64,000 nucleotides of DNA, from assembly GCF_014203045.1 (NCBI RefSeq), contig NZ_JACHIF010000001.1:1240001-1304000 (forward strand), in the 5' to 3' direction. Numbering within the stretch: position 1 is the first letter of the stretch; each line of letters starts with the position of its first letter. A program made the position numbers and the translations under genes. Below, piece after piece: positions 60,583 to 64,000 of this stretch. Under the pieces are notes generated by a model. The model worked only from the letters and a program-made list of their open reading frames with translations, made no database searches and was not told the origin of the DNA. This DNA comes from Prosthecobacter dejongeii (GTDB lineage Bacteria; Verrucomicrobiota; Verrucomicrobiia; Verrucomicrobiales; Verrucomicrobiaceae).

Positions 60583-61995
60583 TCAGTGCGCCGCTTTGCC
60601 ATCCAAGCCCATTTTTTTCCTTTTGCGGTAGAGGGTAGCTTGGTCAATGCCCAGAATAACCGCTGCTTCCGCGAGGCTACCTGCTGTTTCTAAAGTCTGC
60701 TTGATGTAAGCTTCTTCGATCTGCTGAAGCGTCATGCCCTGCCAAGCGCTGAAGTCTAGCCCATTGCTATTGGACATTCCTTGAGCTCCTCCGGATGAGG
60801 AACCAGCGGAGCTGTTACCTCCATGGACTTCAGTAGGGAAATCATCGGCTTCCAGTTGATCCGTATTTGCTAGGATCACAGCCCGTTCAATCGCATTGCG
60901 CAGTTCACGCAAGTTGCCTGGCCAACTGTAATTCGCGATCCGACGTTTAGCCGCCTCTGAAACTCCATGAAGCTTTCTGCCCACCTGTGCCGCAAAATGC
61001 TCTGTGTAGTAATCAGCGATGCGTAGCAAATCACTCTGACGATGTCTGAGAGGTGGCATCTCCACGGAGATCACATTGAGTCGGAAGAAAAGATCTTCAC
61101 GGAAGGTGCGGTTACGCACGCTTTCTTTCAGGTCGCGATTCGTCGCAGCGATGATGCGCACATCCGCTTTGCGAGTCACGGTTTCGCCCACACGCTCATA
61201 TTCGCGCTCTTGCAGCAGGCGCAGGAGCTGTGGCTGGATCTCTAGCGGCAGTTCGCCGATTTCATCAAGGAAAAGGGTCCCTCCTTCCGCTTGTTTGATC
61301 TTGCCCCACGTGTCCCGGATAGCACCAGTGAACGCTCCTTTGACGTGGCCAAAAAGATCACTCTGCAGCAGTTCTTTGGAGAGAGCTGGGCAGCTCACGG
61401 TGACAAAGGGTTTATCCTTGAGATGACTTTGCTGGTGGATGGCCTTGGCTACTACGCTCTTGCCTGTGCCACTTTCACCCAGGATCAGGATGGCTGCCGG
61501 CGCGCGTGCTGCGCGCATCAGCACGTCCATGACGGACTTCATCACAGGAGTTTCAAAGTCAAAACGTGGCTCTGGGCCACTTTGCTGGCGTACTTCCTTG
61601 ACCTCTTTTTCTAAAGTTTCGATCCGCTGGCTCATTTGCCTAAAGCGGGTCAATCGGGCCAGAACCGCGCGAAATTCTTCACGAGTAAAAGGCTTTTCCA
61701 GGAAATCCAACGCCCCACGCCGTACGGCCTCAACGGCTATTTTGACGGTGCCCTGGGCGGTGAACATGACCACTGGGACTTGGGGGTGGTGTTTCACCAA
61801 AAGGTCCAAAAGGTCCAGGCCATTTTCAGGTCCCAGATTCAAGTCTAACAAAATGGCATCGTACTTTTCCTCCTTCAGCCGGGCCAGTGCTCCGGCGCTG
61901 TTTACCACAGGCTCAGCATAGTGGCCTTCATCGTCTATCAGCATGCACGTCGCATCGCGGATGCTTTTCTCGTCATCAATTACAAGGAAATCCAT
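60583..61995 (-). CDS. NtrC-family sigma-54-dependent response regulator
   Basis: A 470-residue activator. REC: D7/D8 acidic pair, phospho-site D51 (ILLDLNLGP), T79 and K101. AAA+ domain: Walker A GESGTGKS (173-180), the sigma-54 contact loop GAFTGA (220-225), Walker B LFLDEIGELP with D244/E245. A Fis-type HTH closes the protein (TAGSLAEAAVILGIDQATLYRKRKKM). It activates RpoN-dependent promoters, several of which appear nearby. The kinase gene is 15 bp upstream in the same operon, its probable partner. Confidence 0.96.
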   Translation of the reverse strand: MDFLVIDDEKSIRDATCMLIDDEGHYAEPVVNSAGALARLKEEKYDAILLDLNLGPENGLDLLDLLVKHHPQVPVVMFTAQGTVKIAVEAVRRGALDFLEKPFTREEFRAVLARLTRFRQMSQRIETLEKEVKEVRQQSGPEPRFDFETPVMKSVMDVLMRAARAPAAILILGESGTGKSVVAKAIHQQSHLKDKPFVTVSCPALSKELLQSDLFGHVKGAFTGAIRDTWGKIKQAEGGTLFLDEIGELPLEIQPQLLRLLQEREYERVGETVTRKADVRIIAATNRDLKESVRNRTFREDLFFRLNVISVEMPPLRHRQSDLLRIADYYTEHFAAQVGRKLHGVSEAAKRRIANYSWPGNLRELRNAIERAVILANTDQLEADDFPTEVHGGNSSAGSSSGGAQGMSNSNGLDFSAWQGMTLQQIEEAYIKQTLETAGSLAEAAVILGIDQATLYRKRKKMGLDGKAAH

Positions 61996-62010
61996 GGTTT
62001 TAAAAGAGGG

Positions 62011-63168
62011 TCAGAAACGGGGTTCCAGACTGGCCCGTTTGCTTGGGCGGATCTTTGGCAGGCGTACCGTGAATGCGGCACCCTCACCCAAAGTTGATTC
62101 TAAAAGTAAATGGCCGTGCATGGCCTCGATCAATTTTTTGACAATGCTCAGGCCTAATCCGGTGCTTGGTTCACCCGCCGTTGGACGGGCCGTTAATCGG
62201 GCGTATCGGCGGAACATGTGCTGCTTATCCGCATCGGTAAATCCAGGGCCTTCATCCCGGATGCAGCACTCCACGCAGTCCCCGTTCATGGGGGAGACAC
62301 TGACGTGGATTTTTTTACCGCTTGGGGAGAACTTGATGGCATTCGACAGGAGGTTATCGAGCACTTGTTTCAAGGCTGTAGGGTCAGCTTCGATGGTGCT
62401 GCTGCTGCTGTTAAACTGGCAGATGAATTCGATTTCCTTTCGTTCTGCGGCCAACTGATATTGACGCACGGCCTGATTCGCGGCCTGTGCCAGATCCACA
62501 GGTTCGGCATTGAACTGAATCATCCTTTCCGTGAGGCTATTGGCCAGGAACTCCTTCACGAAAGCCAGCATCTGCGTGGTGTTTAAAAGGATGTTTCCCA
62601 CTAAGTGCTCGCACTTTTCATCCGTGGGGTGACGCTCCAAACGGTCGTGCAAGAGCTGGGCACTCATCTGCATACCACCCAAGTGATTTTTCAAATCATG
62701 CGTTAGGATGCCCAAGAGCTCATCTTTATCTTCAGCCAAAGCTTTCAGGGAGTCTCGCGCCATTTTCAGTGCTAGATGAGTCCTGACGCGTGTGAGCAAT
62801 TCGGCACGGCTGAATGGTTTTGTGACGTAGTCCACCCCACCACTTTCCAGCGCCTGCACGATGAGGTTTTTATCATCCGCTGCTGAGAGGAAAATGATGG
62901 GAATGTCTGTGAGTTCCGGGATTTCCTTGATCAGTTTGCAGGTTTCTACGCCGTCGCGTTCGGGCATCAAAACATCCAGCAAGATGAGGTCTGGAACGGT
63001 TTTTTGCAGCAGCGCCAGTGCTTGGTCACCACTTTCTGCCTCGATCACTTCGTAACCCATGGCGAGTGTTAGGAGGTCACTCACCAGCTTCACGTTCTGG
63101 GGCTGATCATCCACGACCATGATCTTGGATCTTAACTCGTTCGGGTCATTTTTAGAAGTCGCGGGCAT
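62011..63168 (-). CDS. REC-HisKA-HATPase kinase upstream of the NtrC regulator
   Basis: A 385-residue protein with an N-terminal receiver (D20/D21, D65 in LILLDVLMPERDG, K117), then HisKA H157 (LTHDLKNHLGGM) and a HATPase domain (about 255-375; NAIKFSPSG, DEGPGF, GLGLSIV). It has no membrane segment and no PAS sensor, so its input must come through the receiver. It is thus likely a middle step of a phosphorelay that ends at the NtrC-type regulator encoded 15 bp later. A sigma-54-like site precedes it. Confidence 0.94.
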   Translation of the reverse strand: MPATSKNDPNELRSKIMVVDDQPQNVKLVSDLLTLAMGYEVIEAESGDQALALLQKTVPDLILLDVLMPERDGVETCKLIKEIPELTDIPIIFLSAADDKNLIVQALESGGVDYVTKPFSRAELLTRVRTHLALKMARDSLKALAEDKDELLGILTHDLKNHLGGMQMSAQLLHDRLERHPTDEKCEHLVGNILLNTTQMLAFVKEFLANSLTERMIQFNAEPVDLAQAANQAVRQYQLAAERKEIEFICQFNSSSSTIEADPTALKQVLDNLLSNAIKFSPSGKKIHVSVSPMNGDCVECCIRDEGPGFTDADKQHMFRRYARLTARPTAGEPSTGLGLSIVKKLIEAMHGHLLLESTLGEGAAFTVRLPKIRPSKRASLEPRF

Positions 63169-63490
63169 GGTGAAGCAAAGAGTGGACTGCTATCAGGGAG
63201 CACAATCAACCGTGATCACTGGCTATCATGCTCAAACCCTTGCACAGCCTGTGCCAGAGTTTCTTGAGGCATATCCCCTTGGTTTTAAGCCTGTTCCACA
63301 GGGAACATGTGAATTGGATATTGTGTTTTTAGGGCGTTTTGCAATCATTTAAGATATGCAAAATGCAACGGCATAATCCGCACTGACAGCTAAATCGGCT
63401 TTCTTTGAGAAAGTATGGAGATATTGGTTCGGCGGGGCAGAAAACTTTCATAACCGCACGCGCAGGCTGCGGCGCATCCGATTCATTTGG
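63169..63490. other. Divergent intergenic region
   Basis: It contains the minus-strand sigma-54-like site at 63241-63256 and, presumably, a promoter for the plus-strand partial gene. No gene of its own is seen. The minus-strand frame here is an antisense shadow. Confidence 0.5.
63241..63256 (-). promoter_or_regulatory. Candidate sigma-54 promoter of the kinase-NtrC operon
   Basis: On the minus strand it reads TGGCACAGGCTGTGCA, 10 of 12 consensus positions with GG and GC ten bases apart. A transcript would start about 60 bases before the kinase ATG. The sequence is also nearly palindromic, so a protein-binding site is an alternative reading. Confidence 0.5.
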
Positions 63491-64000
63491 ATGACGCCTT
63501 TTTATCGGGATGATGCGATCCGACAGCGGCTGATTGAGTTTCTCGGTGGTGAGACTCTCGATCAGGTGACGGCTACCTATCTGACGCACTCGGATGGCTG
63601 CCAATTCCGCCGCTCTCAGTTGCGTGTTCCAGCGGAGCTGGATTGGTTTCTCGAGCGTGATCTGGATATTGCGCGCTCTTTGGCAGACTCGAAGTCGCTC
63701 ATTTTTCATCTTGATATTGAGTATGTGCATTTCGATTCTCCAGCAGAGGCTCATGTAGATCCTGTGCGCGCTTTTGAGATTCAGGAGCCCGTGGTGCGCG
63801 TGATCGAGTGCTTGCTACTGCACTGGGGCATCCGGCCACTGCACATCCTCACAGGGCAGGGCCATCACTTTGTATGGAGGATCGATCGCCACAGTGAACT
63901 CGCGCAGCGCCTGAGCATGCTGGATCCAGCCCCTGAGCTGCGGGACGCCTGCGTCGCTTCTGTCCCAGAGCCGTTTACAGGCCAGATAGGTGCCCTGGCC
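63491..64000 (+). CDS. Partial unknown protein with AEP-primase-like motifs, cut by the window end
   Basis: The frame is open from ATG 63491 to the right edge (170 residues seen; the frame is also open upstream to 63377 without another ATG). I do not recognise the family. Two features resemble archaeo-eukaryotic primases: a HLDIEYVHFD strand (acidic D-x-E, near residue 80) and LHILTGQGHHFVWRID (a G-x-G-x-H motif near residue 125). Residues between them read DSPAEAHVDPVRAFEIQEPV. Whether it is a primase needs the missing C-terminus. It is divergent from the kinase-regulator operon. Confidence 0.65.
   Translation, partial: MTPFYRDDAIRQRLIEFLGGETLDQVTATYLTHSDGCQFRRSQLRVPAELDWFLERDLDIARSLADSKSLIFHLDIEYVHFDSPAEAHVDPVRAFEIQEPVVRVIECLLLHWGIRPLHILTGQGHHFVWRIDRHSELAQRLSMLDPAPELRDACVASVPEPFTGQIGALA

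Overview
The window looks like a piece of a verrucomicrobial chromosome (Prosthecobacter/Verrucomicrobium-like). This is inferred from the mixture of genes: a serine-linker RHS giant, many hybrid kinases, CsbD and PA2169-type stress proteins, paired transglutaminases and few clear Shine-Dalgarno sites. No rRNA, tRNA or CRISPR array was seen.

Positions 1 to about 38.0 kb are accessory DNA. At the left (1-9.9 kb) is a probable defence cluster: a 1204-residue unknown protein, a predicted 4-fold beta-flower protein, a RecB nuclease/RNase H/helicase fusion, a SLATT membrane effector, a small Cys/His protein and a divergent BrxR/CapW-type WYL regulator. Next (10-16.5 kb) come small conserved proteins, a zinc-ribbon membrane protein, an XRE regulator with a palindromic operator candidate, an operon of DUF2637-like protein, unknown protein and serine recombinase, and a secreted nuclease with a Cys-rich partner. 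A compact CBASS-like pair (CD-NTase plus SLATT effector) lies at 16.9-18.8 kb. A replication/integration module (primase, SF3-like helicase, large serine recombinase) covers 19.2-26.7 kb. From 26.7 to 38 kb there are surface and competition genes: APS kinase, a glycosyltransferase-sulfotransferase fusion, a 2223-residue RHS protein with a small membrane partner, a displaced RHS tip with its own small membrane ORF, and an FkbM-like methyltransferase. The accessory block ends in a 5'-truncated comM/yifB remnant at 38.0-38.5 kb.

From 38.5 kb the genes are core-like. glgX is divergent from a six-gene light-signalling operon (heme oxygenase, bacteriophytochrome kinase, response regulator, hybrid kinase, degenerate kinase, 2437-residue double hybrid kinase). 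After that comes a stress and sigma-54 neighbourhood: two CsbD proteins (one a lipoprotein), PA2169-like and DUF892 helical-bundle proteins, two transglutaminases, rpoN itself, and an NtrC-type regulator with its kinase. Five sites resembling -24/-12 sigma-54 promoters precede genes in this 9-kb stretch, suggesting one sigma-54 circuit that drives envelope or general stress proteins. The right edge cuts an unrecognised gene with AEP-primase-like motifs.
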